Source: Candidatus Binataceae bacterium
GTDB taxonomy: Bacteria; Desulfobacterota; Binatia; Binatales; Binataceae
Reading direction: 5' to 3'
Assembly: GCA_035650475.1 (NCBI GenBank)
Contig: DASRHP010000006.1
Span: forward strand, 392,482-456,481
Length of the DNA: 64,000 nt
Shown here piece by piece: positions 27,088 to 34,242 of this stretch. A program made the translations under genes and the position numbers. The notes under the pieces were generated by a model. The model was given only the letters and a program-made list of their open reading frames with translations, did not search any database and had not been told where the DNA came from. Numbering within the stretch: the stretch's first letter is position 1; every line of letters begins with the position of its first letter.

Positions 27088-27887
27088 TCGATGTCCCGGC
27101 GGCCGGGCCGCTGCGGCCGTTGTTCCCGTTCCCACTCTCCTTCGCCCCCCTTTCCGCCCTTTCCGGGTTCGCTCGCGCCCGGTTCCGGTCGCACTTCCAT
27201 CCCGCTTTCCCCGCCCTGCTCCTCTTCTTCTTCGGGCCCTTCTTCCGGTACCCGGGCGCGGGCGTTTGGATGCGCGCCTGTGCGCGCCGCCGGTGCCGCC
27301 GCGGTCGGCGAGGGCACGGGCGCCGCGGGTGTCGGCGTCGGTGGATGGTCGGCGCCGAGGTCGTGGAGAATCTGCCGGGCATGCACCGCCGGATCGACGG
27401 CGGCATACACCTTCAGGATGCGCCCGTCCTCGCCGATGACGTAGGTCACGCGGCGATCGAGCCCGAGAATCGGGATGCCGTTGTCGGCGCCGTAGGCGCG
27501 GGCGATTTTGTGATCCGGATCGAGCAGCAGCGGAAAGGGCAGTCCGTATTTGCGGATGAACGCCTTGTGCGACTCGGCGCTGTCGGTGCTGCATCCGAGG
27601 ACCGAGATTCCCGCCGCCTGAAAGCGCGCGTAGCCGTCGCGGAATGCACACGCCTCCCGGGTGCAGCCGGGCGTGTCATCCTTGGGATAGAAGTACAGAA
27701 TCAGCTTGCGGCCGCGAAAATCGCCGAGGCTGACCGGTGCGGCCTGGTCGCCGCTTATGACCTGGCTCTGGAAGGCGGGTGCGGGCGCCCCCACCGGCAG
27801 CATCGCGGCGCGCGCGACGCGCGGGCGTAACGCGATCGCGCCCAGCCCGCCGAGCGCAAGGACCATCGCGATTATCACCAGCCGCAT
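27084..27887 (-). CDS. bcp: Bcp-family peroxiredoxin, probably exported, with a long charged tail
   Basis: A thioredoxin-fold peroxidase reducing hydroperoxides. The core has YPKDDTPGCTREACAFRDGY, where the first cysteine is the peroxidatic one and CTREAC gives the resolving cysteine of the Bcp type. The N-terminus (VIIAMVLALGGLGAIAL) looks like a signal peptide or anchor, so the enzyme may work outside the cytoplasm. After the normal domain end (about residue 175) it carries about 90 residues of low complexity (PEEGPEEEEEQGGESG and GKGGKGGEGE) not seen in typical Bcp. Downstream is the coupled lipoprotein gene. Confidence 0.85.
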   Translation of the reverse strand: MRLVIIAMVLALGGLGAIALRPRVARAAMLPVGAPAPAFQSQVISGDQAAPVSLGDFRGRKLILYFYPKDDTPGCTREACAFRDGYARFQAAGISVLGCSTDSAESHKAFIRKYGLPFPLLLDPDHKIARAYGADNGIPILGLDRRVTYVIGEDGRILKVYAAVDPAVHARQILHDLGADHPPTPTPAAPVPSPTAAAPAARTGAHPNARARVPEEGPEEEEEQGGESGMEVRPEPGASEPGKGGKGGEGEWEREQRPQRPGRRDIE

Positions 27888-27972
27888 CAGCGCCGCCCCC
27901 GTGGCGTCACCCGCCCGGCACCTCTACTCGGGACTGGTCCGCCCGCTCGCAGCGCGTGCGCCCGTCCGTCCG

Positions 27973-28899
27973 TTAGACGTAGTGCAGCCAGTCGCGATAG
28001 CGCGCGTCGCGGCCGTGCAAGGCGGCGCGGAAGATTTCCTGCACCTTGAGGGTTATCGGCCCGGGCGTACCGGAGCCGATCACGCGGTCGTCGAGCTCGC
28101 GCACCGGGGTGACCTCGGCCGCGGTGCCGGTCATGAACGCCTCGTCGGCGATATAGACGGCATCGCGCGGGAAGGGCTGTTCGAGCACAGTGATTCCCAT
28201 GTCACGCAGGATTTTCATCACGGCGTCGCGCGTGATCCCCGGCAGAATCGACATCAGCGGCGGCGTGCGGACCACCCCGTCGCGCACGACGAAAAAGTTC
28301 TCGCCGCTGCCTTCGGCGACGTAGCCGTTGACATCGAGCAGCAGCGCCTCGTCGTAGCCGTTGCGGCGCGCCTCGTAGCCGGCGAGGATCGAATTGGCGT
28401 AGTGGCCCGAGGCCTTGGCGTGCGGCATCAGGGAGTTGTGATGGAAGCGCACGAAGGAGGAGGTCTTAAGCCGTACTCCGCGCTTGGCGCCCTCCTCGCC
28501 CAGATAGGCGCCCCACGGCCAGCCGGCAATCGCCACCCGCACCTTGTTGCCGCGCGCGGCAAGGCCCATCTCGCCCTCGCCGTAAAATGCGAGCGGGCGC
28601 AGGTAGCATTCCTCCAGCCGATTGACCCGCACGACGTCGCAGCAGGCCTTGACGATCTCCTCGTGGCTGAACGGGATCTGCATCTCGACGATATGAGCGG
28701 AATCGAACAGGCGGCGGATATGCTCGCGGGCGCGGAAGATCGCCGAGCGGCCGTTGTCGGACTTGTAGCAGCGCATCCCCTCGAAGACGGCGAGGCCGTA
28801 ATGGAGGCTGTGGCTGAGGACGTGCACGTTGGCCTCGTCGTAGGGGACCATCGCGCCGTCGATCCAGATTTTGTCTGTGCGTAAGCCGTTGGACGCCAC
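27973..28899 (-). CDS. ilvE: Branched-chain amino acid aminotransferase
   Basis: IlvE catalyses the last PLP-dependent step of valine, leucine and isoleucine synthesis and the first step of their breakdown. With GTG at 28899 the protein has 308 residues, the usual length. Class IV signatures are ANVHVLSHSLHYGLAVFEGM, the PLP-lysine region MPHAKASGHYANS, DVNGYVAEGSGENFF and PRDAVYIADEAFMTGTA. GTG follows AAGAGG; an in-frame codon 78 bases upstream would add an arginine-rich extension not seen in the family. No other branched-chain gene is nearby. Confidence 0.94.
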   Translation of the reverse strand: MASNGLRTDKIWIDGAMVPYDEANVHVLSHSLHYGLAVFEGMRCYKSDNGRSAIFRAREHIRRLFDSAHIVEMQIPFSHEEIVKACCDVVRVNRLEECYLRPLAFYGEGEMGLAARGNKVRVAIAGWPWGAYLGEEGAKRGVRLKTSSFVRFHHNSLMPHAKASGHYANSILAGYEARRNGYDEALLLDVNGYVAEGSGENFFVVRDGVVRTPPLMSILPGITRDAVMKILRDMGITVLEQPFPRDAVYIADEAFMTGTAAEVTPVRELDDRVIGSGTPGPITLKVQEIFRAALHGRDARYRDWLHYV

Positions 28900-29084
28900 A
28901 ACCGACCTCTTGAAATGGAATCTGCGCTCGCTGCCATCTCCGGCCCGCCGCGGCGATTCGCGGGCGTCCCGGGGCAATTAAACCTAATCGAAAGCGGGTG
29001 ATCCGAACAAGCGGCGCCGGTCGGGACGGCCGCCCTTATAGGCGTATTGCGGCCGCCAATTCGCCAGAGCCCCGGCTGCTCGGA

Positions 29085-30584
29085 TCAGTTGTCGGTCTCG
29101 CCAGGGCGGCCGAGGGATTCGTCCACGCCGGCGGTTGTGTCGGTGTCACCGTATCCGCCGGGGCCGTGCCGGTCGCCGTGATGAGTTCGAGCGGTTCCGC
29201 CGTGCGCATGACCGCCTTGGGCGGCGTCGTCCTCGGTGGCCTGTCGCGCGGCCTGCGCCGCCGCGGCGCGAGGGTGCCGCCGGTGACGCCCGCGGCCACC
29301 GCGACGGCCGCGTCGTCCGCGCCGGCGACGTCTCGGCTCGCCGGCGCCCGGCTCGCGGTGCGCCTCGCCGCGGCGCGGCTCGCCGCCGCGCTCGGCGAGA
29401 AAGGCGTCGGGCGCGCGGAGGAAATCCGCGAGCGTTGCGGGGTCGACACCGTAGGTCGGGGCGACGATTTCATACACCCAACGCGCCTCGGCGAAGTAGG
29501 GACGTTGGAGCAGCCGCCGCGTGCGCCTACCGGGAGCCATCAGATGGGGTAGCGCTTCAAGGACGAGCCGCATCCGCTCGGCGTCCGCACGAGGGAAGCC
29601 ACGCAGCCTGAGTTCGCTGACAAGGTCGGGCCGCTGGCCGCCCGGCATCGCGCCCAGGTACAAATCCGCAAACAGGCAGGCCAGCACGAGCGCGTGGGTT
29701 GGTTCGGCGCCGGCGCTTATCCGCCGGCCCATCGCGGCCAGGTTTCGCGCGGTCGCGCTGCCGGACGGCGGCGTCGCGCCGGCGCGCAGAAAGGCCGCCA
29801 GCGGTGGCAGCAGAATTTCGAGCAGCCCCAGCTCGCACATCAGCTCGAGGGCGCGGGCCGCGGCCGCGATGCCGAAGGCGCGATAAATCTCCTCGACCAG
29901 CCGCGGCACCGAGGCCTTGAGCAGATCGGCGCGATGGCGCTCGATGGCGGCACGGGTCGCGGGTTCGATCTCGAAGCCGAGCTTGGCGGCGAAGCGCACC
30001 GCGCGCAGCATCCGCACCGGGTCCTCGCGCATCCGCAGCTCGGGATCTCCGATCGTGCGGATCAATCGGGCCTCGAGGTCGGCGACCCCGCCGACGTAAT
30101 CGATCACGCGGAAGCTCTGCGGGTCGTAGAACAGCGCGTTGACCGTGAAGTCGCGGCGAAAGGCGTCCTCTTCCGCGGTGCCGAAGGTGTTGTCGTGCCG
30201 GATCAGCGGCTCGTCGGACTCGGCGACATCCTCGGCGCGGCGGCGGAAGGTGGCGACCTCGATGTTGTGGGGGCCGAAGAAGACGTGGACCAGGCGAAAG
30301 CGCCGCCCAATAAGGCGCGAGTTGCGGAACAGCTCGCGCACCTCGTGCGGATGCGCCGAGGTGGCCACGTCGAAGTCCTTGGGCTTGCGCTCCAGCATCA
30401 GATCGCGCACCCCGCCGCCCACCAGGTAGGCGGTGTGCCCCGCCTTGATCAGGCGGTAGAGCACCTTGAGCACGCGGGGGTCGATGTCGCGGCGGGAGAC
30501 CGGATGCTCGGGGCGCTCCAAGATACGCGGCTGGACGGGCGCCGCTGGGTAGGGCTGGCCGGGTTCAGTGATCACAAGCGTCAT
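29085..30584 (-). CDS. pcnB: Poly(A) polymerase I-like nucleotidyltransferase with an arginine/glycine-rich tail
   Basis: PcnB adds poly(A) to RNA 3' ends, marking them for decay. The 499-residue protein has the class II nucleotidyltransferase head YLVGGGVRDLMLERKPKDFDVAT, the PcnB-type FRLVHVFFGPHNIEVATFRR and RRDFTVNALFYDP. The C-terminal about 100 residues are rich in arginine, glycine and histidine (PRRRRRGRRGRRGGRGRH, then HAHGGTARTHHGDRHGPGG), probably RNA-binding. MTLVITEPG (30584) is used as start; MKRRRG 11 codons earlier is possible. A CCA-adding enzyme is an alternative, but the FGPHNIEV block favours PcnB. Confidence 0.88.
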   Translation of the reverse strand: MTLVITEPGQPYPAAPVQPRILERPEHPVSRRDIDPRVLKVLYRLIKAGHTAYLVGGGVRDLMLERKPKDFDVATSAHPHEVRELFRNSRLIGRRFRLVHVFFGPHNIEVATFRRRAEDVAESDEPLIRHDNTFGTAEEDAFRRDFTVNALFYDPQSFRVIDYVGGVADLEARLIRTIGDPELRMREDPVRMLRAVRFAAKLGFEIEPATRAAIERHRADLLKASVPRLVEEIYRAFGIAAAARALELMCELGLLEILLPPLAAFLRAGATPPSGSATARNLAAMGRRISAGAEPTHALVLACLFADLYLGAMPGGQRPDLVSELRLRGFPRADAERMRLVLEALPHLMAPGRRTRRLLQRPYFAEARWVYEIVAPTYGVDPATLADFLRAPDAFLAERGGEPRRGEAHREPGAGEPRRRRRGRRGRRGGRGRHRRHPRAAAAQAARQATEDDAAQGGHAHGGTARTHHGDRHGPGGYGDTDTTAGVDESLGRPGETDN

Positions 30585-30688
30585 TGAAAATCTAGCACGG
30601 CCGCGGCGGCGCTTCATTCCCCCCCGCCGAGCCCGCGGCGCCCGCATGCTCGCGCGGCCTGCCGTGATACCATACGATTGCGGGCGCG

Positions 30689-31669
30689 ATGAGCAAGGCA
30701 ATCGTCCGGCGCGTCATCCAGATCATCAGCCACGGGCCGTCATGCCTCGACGGCGTGGTCGCTGCCGCCGCGGTCGCGCGCTTTTACGAAGGCCAGCGCG
30801 TGGCGGTCCGGCTGGTAGCCAATAACGACGCCGACCGCGTGCTCCAGGAACTCGAACTCCGAGCCGGCGGCGAGGAGGACGAGATCTGGATCACCGATCT
30901 TTCGTGGAACGAACCGACGACCGGCGAGCATCTGACTGAGCTGGCGCAAAAGGGCGCGCGCATCTACTGGATCGACCACCATCGCACCGCCGTCAGCCGT
31001 GCCGACGCCCCCGAGTTCAAGGTCCCTTTTGCCGGGCGGGTGCTCTCCGAGCAATACTCGGCCGCGCGGCTGACCTTTAACTACCTGCGCCGGCGGATGG
31101 CCTCGCTGCCGGCCGCCCGCGCGCGCTCTTTCGAGGGGTTTGCGCCCTTCGCCGCGATCGCCGACGACCACGACCGCTGGCTCCATCGCATCCCCGAATC
31201 CGAGAACTGGGCGCTCGCCGTGCAGACGCTGGGCGGCCCCGAGTCGTACCGCGAGATTGTCCGCCTGCGCGAGCCCCGGCTCACGCGCAAGCTGCGCACG
31301 GCGCTCGAGGCCGGGCGCCAGGCTATGGCGCGCTCGCTGGAGCTGGCGCGAGCGACCATCGTCGATCGGCGGCTCCGCAACGGGATCACCGTGCGATGCG
31401 CCTGCTGCTTCGGCTACAGCAGCGAGGTTGCCGCGGCGCTCTACGAGGGCCAAAGCCGCGCGGTGATTGCGCTCTTCGATCTGCGCAGCCAAGGCGTCAG
31501 CCTGCGCCGCAGCGCCGACTGCGAGATTGACCTTTCGGCGCTCGCGCGCGGCTTCGGCGGCGGCGGCCATCCAGCCGCCGCCGGCTTCGCCATTTCGGAT
31601 CTCAAGCGCGCGCCGGCCGAGCGGCTGGCCGAGCTGCTCGGCGACCGTCTCGCCGCTGCCGCTCCGTAG
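30689..31669 (+). CDS. DHH/DHHA1-family phosphoesterase
   Basis: A 326-residue protein with the DHH motif WIDHHRTA after an N-terminal phosphoesterase domain (IIQIISHGPSCLDGVVAA-like start, SHGPSCLDGV). The C-terminal DHHA1 motif is GFGGGGHPAAAGF. These enzymes are manganese-dependent phosphoesterases such as RecJ, NrnA and c-di-AMP hydrolases; this one is close in size to NrnA-type oligoribonucleases. Divergent from pcnB across about 104 bases, so the two RNA-related genes may share a promoter region. Its exact substrate is not fixed by sequence. Confidence 0.85.
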   Translation: MSKAIVRRVIQIISHGPSCLDGVVAAAAVARFYEGQRVAVRLVANNDADRVLQELELRAGGEEDEIWITDLSWNEPTTGEHLTELAQKGARIYWIDHHRTAVSRADAPEFKVPFAGRVLSEQYSAARLTFNYLRRRMASLPAARARSFEGFAPFAAIADDHDRWLHRIPESENWALAVQTLGGPESYREIVRLREPRLTRKLRTALEAGRQAMARSLELARATIVDRRLRNGITVRCACCFGYSSEVAAALYEGQSRAVIALFDLRSQGVSLRRSADCEIDLSALARGFGGGGHPAAAGFAISDLKRAPAERLAELLGDRLAAAAP

Positions 31670-31751
31670 CGCGAAATCCTACAGAATCGGCTGCGCTTAC
31701 ACCCGCCGGGCGGCGTTGCCTCGGTTTCGATGCGCATACTACATTCGCAGC

Positions 31752-32180
31752 GTGGAGGCAGCGCTCGAACGGATGCTCAATCTGCTGCTCGAATCGGAGC
31801 GCGCCGGCGTCGCCGTGCTGGCGCGGCTGGCCGGCGAAGTCGAGCAGGAAGAGCTGCGCACGCTGCTGCTCGACGCGCGCGAGCAGGAGCTGCGCAACGC
31901 GGCGACGCTGGAGCGGCTGATTCGCCAGGAGGGCGGCACGCCGTCGGCCGCCGTCGGGCCCTTCGTCGCCAAGGTGGCGGCGCTCGGCTCGCTGCGCGAG
32001 CGGCTCAACCTGCTGATGCGCGGCCAAGAATGGGTCGCGCGCAAGATCGAGGAGACGCTCGCGCTCGCGCCGGAGAGCGGCCCGGTGCGTGAGGCGCTTG
32101 CGGCGATGGCCAACCGGCATCGCCACGAGGTCGAATGGGGCCGCGCCGAGCTTATCCGACTCATCGACGCGATAAAGTAG
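31752..32180 (+). CDS. Four-helix DUF6306/ferritin-like protein
   Basis: A 142-residue, all-helical protein. LLNLLLESERAGVAVLARLA at the start, RDAREQELRNAATLERLI-like repeats in the middle and NRHRHEVEWGRAELIRLID at the end resemble small ferritin-like or DUF6306 proteins, in which Glu and His residues can bind metals. GTG at 31752 is used as start because the frame upstream reads into unrelated sequence. It lies 28 bases before an acyl-CoA dehydrogenase and may share its transcript. The function is unknown; the ferritin-like fold is an inference from helical periodicity. Confidence 0.6.
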   Translation: MEAALERMLNLLLESERAGVAVLARLAGEVEQEELRTLLLDAREQELRNAATLERLIRQEGGTPSAAVGPFVAKVAALGSLRERLNLLMRGQEWVARKIEETLALAPESGPVREALAAMANRHRHEVEWGRAELIRLIDAIK

Positions 32181-32208
32181 TAGGCGAACTTAGGCGGGGA
32201 AACGATCG

Positions 32209-33402
32209 ATGGACCTGGCGTTCAGCCCTGAGGAAGAGCGCTTTCGCCAGCGCGTGCGGAGTTTTCTGCGCGATAACCTTCCGCCCAACTGGGGCACCGC
32301 CGAACAGAAGCTGCCCGAGGGGATGAGCCAGGTCGAATTCCTGCGCGACTGGCAGCGCCGGCTGTACCTCAACGGCCTGCTTGGGATGTCGTGGCCGAAG
32401 GAGTACGGCGGCCAGGGCGCCAGCCGCACCGAGATGGCGATCTTCAACGAGGAGATGGCGCGTCATCGCGCGCCCGGCCCGCTCAACGCGCTGGGGCTCT
32501 CGATGGCCGGCCCGACCATCATCACCCACGGCACCGAGGAGCAGAAGCAGCGCTTTTTGCGCAAAATACTGACCTGCGAGGAAGTCTGGTGCCAGGGCTT
32601 CTCCGAGCCCAACGCCGGCTCTGACGTAGCCTCCCTGCGCACGCGCGCCGAACTGCGCGGCGACGAGTTCGTCGTCAACGGCCAGAAGGTATGGACCTCG
32701 CTCGCGCATATCGCCGACTGGTGCATGCTCCTGGTGCGCACTGACCCGCAGGCGCCCAAGCACCGCGGGCTGAGCTATTTGCTGGTCGACATGCACTCGC
32801 CCGGCGTGACCGTCAAGCCGCTGCGTCAGATCACCGGCGAGTCCGAGTTCAACGAGGTCTTCTTCGAGGACGTGCGGGTGCCGCGGGCCAATCTGCTCGG
32901 CGGCCTCAACGAGGGATGGCGGGTGGCGATGACCACGCTGACCAACGAACGCGGCACCGCGGCGTTCGCGCTCGCAGCCCGCTTCCGCATCGTTTTCGAC
33001 GAAATCGCCGAGCTGGCCCATCAGACCATACGCAACGGCGCGCCCGTGACCGGCGATCCGCTGGTGCGCCAGCAGCTCGCCCAGTTCTACGTCGAGCTCG
33101 AGATGATGAAGTACACCTCGTACCGGGTGTTCTCGAAGATTCTCAAGGGCGGCGACCCGGGCCCCGAGGGCTCGATCTCCAAGCTGAGCTGGTCGGAGCT
33201 GAACCAGCGGATGACGGAATTCGCGATGGCGCTCGAGGGGCCGGCAAGCCAGCTCGTCAAGGGCTCGCCGTACGCGCTGCAGTCGGGCCGCTGGCAGCAT
33301 CATTTCCTGCGCGCGCGCGCCAACACCATCGAGGCGGGGACCTCCGAGATCCAGCGCAACATCATTGCCGAGCGTGTGCTGCGGATGCCCAGAGGGCGCT
33401 GA
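32209..33402 (+). CDS. Acyl-CoA dehydrogenase (second copy)
   Basis: A 397-residue FAD-dependent acyl-CoA dehydrogenase similar in layout to the one at 23378. It has MSWPKEYGGQGASRTEMAIF, QGFSEPNAGSDVASLRTRA, NGQKVWTSLAHIADW and the C-terminal AGTSEIQRNIIAERVLRMP. AGGCGGGGAAACG precedes the ATG. It follows the DUF6306-like gene and ends about 85 bases before tRNA-Val. Two such dehydrogenases in 10 kb, plus the carboxylase at the left edge, suggest the organism depends on acyl-CoA metabolism. Substrate specificity is not decided. Confidence 0.92.
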   Translation: MDLAFSPEEERFRQRVRSFLRDNLPPNWGTAEQKLPEGMSQVEFLRDWQRRLYLNGLLGMSWPKEYGGQGASRTEMAIFNEEMARHRAPGPLNALGLSMAGPTIITHGTEEQKQRFLRKILTCEEVWCQGFSEPNAGSDVASLRTRAELRGDEFVVNGQKVWTSLAHIADWCMLLVRTDPQAPKHRGLSYLLVDMHSPGVTVKPLRQITGESEFNEVFFEDVRVPRANLLGGLNEGWRVAMTTLTNERGTAAFALAARFRIVFDEIAELAHQTIRNGAPVTGDPLVRQQLAQFYVELEMMKYTSYRVFSKILKGGDPGPEGSISKLSWSELNQRMTEFAMALEGPASQLVKGSPYALQSGRWQHHFLRARANTIEAGTSEIQRNIIAERVLRMPRGR

Positions 33403-33444
33403 TGGGGCGCGGGTCCGCCGCTCGCCCTAGCGGCGGCGATGCTC

Positions 33445-33473
33445 TTGCGGCAGGCCGTAACCGGCGCGATAAT
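33445..33473 (+). promoter_or_regulatory. Promoter of the tRNA-Val gene
   Basis: TTGCGG (33445-33450) and GATAAT (33468-33473) are separated by exactly 17 bases, matching sigma-70 -35 (four of six) and -10 (five of six) consensus. Transcription would start near 33480, a few bases before the tRNA at 33487. Confidence 0.6.
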
Positions 33474-33486
33474 TCGACTTCCCGGT

Positions 33487-33564
33487 GGACGCATAGCTCA
33501 GCCCGGTTAGAGCGCTTGCCTCACATGCAAGAGGTCCCTGGTTCGAGTCCAGGTGCGTCCACCA
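33487..33564 (+). tRNA. tRNA-Val (anticodon CAC)
   Basis: A 78-base cloverleaf with CCA encoded (33562-33564). The acceptor stem pairs GGACGCA with TGCGTCC, the D-arm is GCTC/GAGC, the anticodon stem CTTGC/GCAAG encloses loop CTCACAT, and the T-loop is TTCGAGT. The anticodon CAC reads GTG. A terminator follows 33 bases downstream. It marks the border between the housekeeping part and the polysaccharide locus. Confidence 0.97.
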
Positions 33565-33596
33565 ACTAAATCGCCATCCCGTCTGAACCGCGCCGG

Positions 33597-33631
33597 CGGC
33601 GCCGGACTTCCGGCTGCGCCGACGTTTTTTT
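33597..33631 (+). terminator. Intrinsic terminator after tRNA-Val
   Basis: The stem CGGCG/CGCCG (33597-33601 with 33617-33621) is extended inward by CCGG/CCGG (33602-33605 with 33610-33613), with a three-base bulge on the right arm. Seven T's follow at 33625-33631. Confidence 0.7.
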
Positions 33632-33651
33632 GACATGAGCTGAATTCGTTG

Positions 33652-33677
33652 GCCGGGCGCTCCGGCGTCAATTTTTT
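33652..33677 (+). terminator. Second terminator-like hairpin with a T-run
   Basis: GCCGG (33652-33656) pairs with CCGGC (33662-33666) around a five-base loop, and six T's follow at 33672-33677 after five spacer bases. The stem is short, so this is weaker than the hairpin at 33597 and may be a back-up. Confidence 0.4.
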
Positions 33678-33754
33678 GGCGCGGCGTTGAACATGAACGT
33701 GCCAGGCCGCAGGCGTGGCGTGTGCGTCGACCGCCGCGCGCGGGATCTCGGGGT

Positions 33755-33796
33755 GTGATTTCCCGTCTGCAGAACATTACAGACGCGGGCAATCAC
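33755..33796. repeat. Imperfect 42-base inverted repeat upstream of the polysaccharide locus
   Basis: GTGATT (33755-33760) pairs with AATCAC (33791-33796), CCCG (33762-33765) with CGGG (33786-33789) and TCTG (33766-33769) with CAGA (33780-33783). There is one mismatch, a two-base bulge and a ten-base loop: 14 pairs in all. It could be an operator, an RNA hairpin or the scar of a mobile element. Confidence 0.6.
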
Positions 33797-33813
33797 TAGC
33801 GAGGACCGGCGGT

Positions 33814-33831
33814 CATAACATCCATAACGTC
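33814..33831. repeat. Tandem 9-base repeat
   Basis: CATAACATC (33814-33822) is followed directly by CATAACGTC (33823-33831), differing at one base. It lies at the edge of the AT-rich section and could bind a regulator in tandem. Confidence 0.45.
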
Positions 33832-34242
33832 CACAAAACAAAATCCATCGGAAATACGTTATCAGAGCAAAATATTTTTCTTGATCGAGTGTGGAGTTCG
33901 ATTTACTTCGTGGATCAGATGTTGCAGAGACACGCTACCCTTGAGGAGCAACAATCGGCCTGCAGCGGGGGCCGGTCAGCGACTGACGATTGAGTCATCT
34001 GCCGCCGGCGCGCCGTTGCGCTGAGTTGGAAATCGGGTTTCTCAAGTAGCTAATTAGGGCGCGATACCGTCGCCCACGACTATGATTTTCGCGTCACCCG
34101 AAGGTGGTCAGACGCGACATGAGCGCGTTGGCCAGCATCGGTTGCGCGGCTGGCCACATGATTTGGGGTTTCCTCCACAACTCGCCCGCACGGGATGAGA
34201 TCGGCGGTAGCCTGTTCGTTCTATAAAAGGCGCGGGTTTCCA

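Larger units (their letters stand above)
33565..34242 (+). other. Gene-free 678-base region between tRNA-Val and the polysaccharide locus
   Basis: No convincing gene is present; the one short reading frame here (33715-33993) has no ribosome-binding site or family resemblance. The stretch holds two hairpins followed by T-runs, an imperfect inverted repeat, a tandem 9-base repeat and a clearly AT-richer section (about 33806-33960) in otherwise GC-rich DNA. It should contain the promoter and control sites for the locus that starts at 34243. No riboswitch or second tRNA end repeat is recognised. Confidence 0.6.

Noticed and set aside
29085..30584. CCA-adding enzyme
   Set aside because: The FGPHNIEVATFRR block and the length with a basic tail favour poly(A) polymerase; the two families are close, so the alternative is kept as a minor possibility.
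33416..33437. CGCCGC/GCGGCG hairpin after the second acyl-CoA dehydrogenase as a terminator
   Set aside because: No T-run follows and the stem is only six bases, overlapping the tRNA-Val promoter region.
33715..33993. A 92-codon frame in the gap before the polysaccharide locus
   Set aside because: No ribosome-binding site, no family resemblance, and it spans the hairpins and AT-rich patch, so it is treated as non-coding.
34199..34227. TATAAA at 34222 as a promoter for the wza-like gene
   Set aside because: No acceptable -35 lies 16-18 bases upstream (GATCGG), and the start codon would follow after only about nine bases; the promoter is more likely further upstream.
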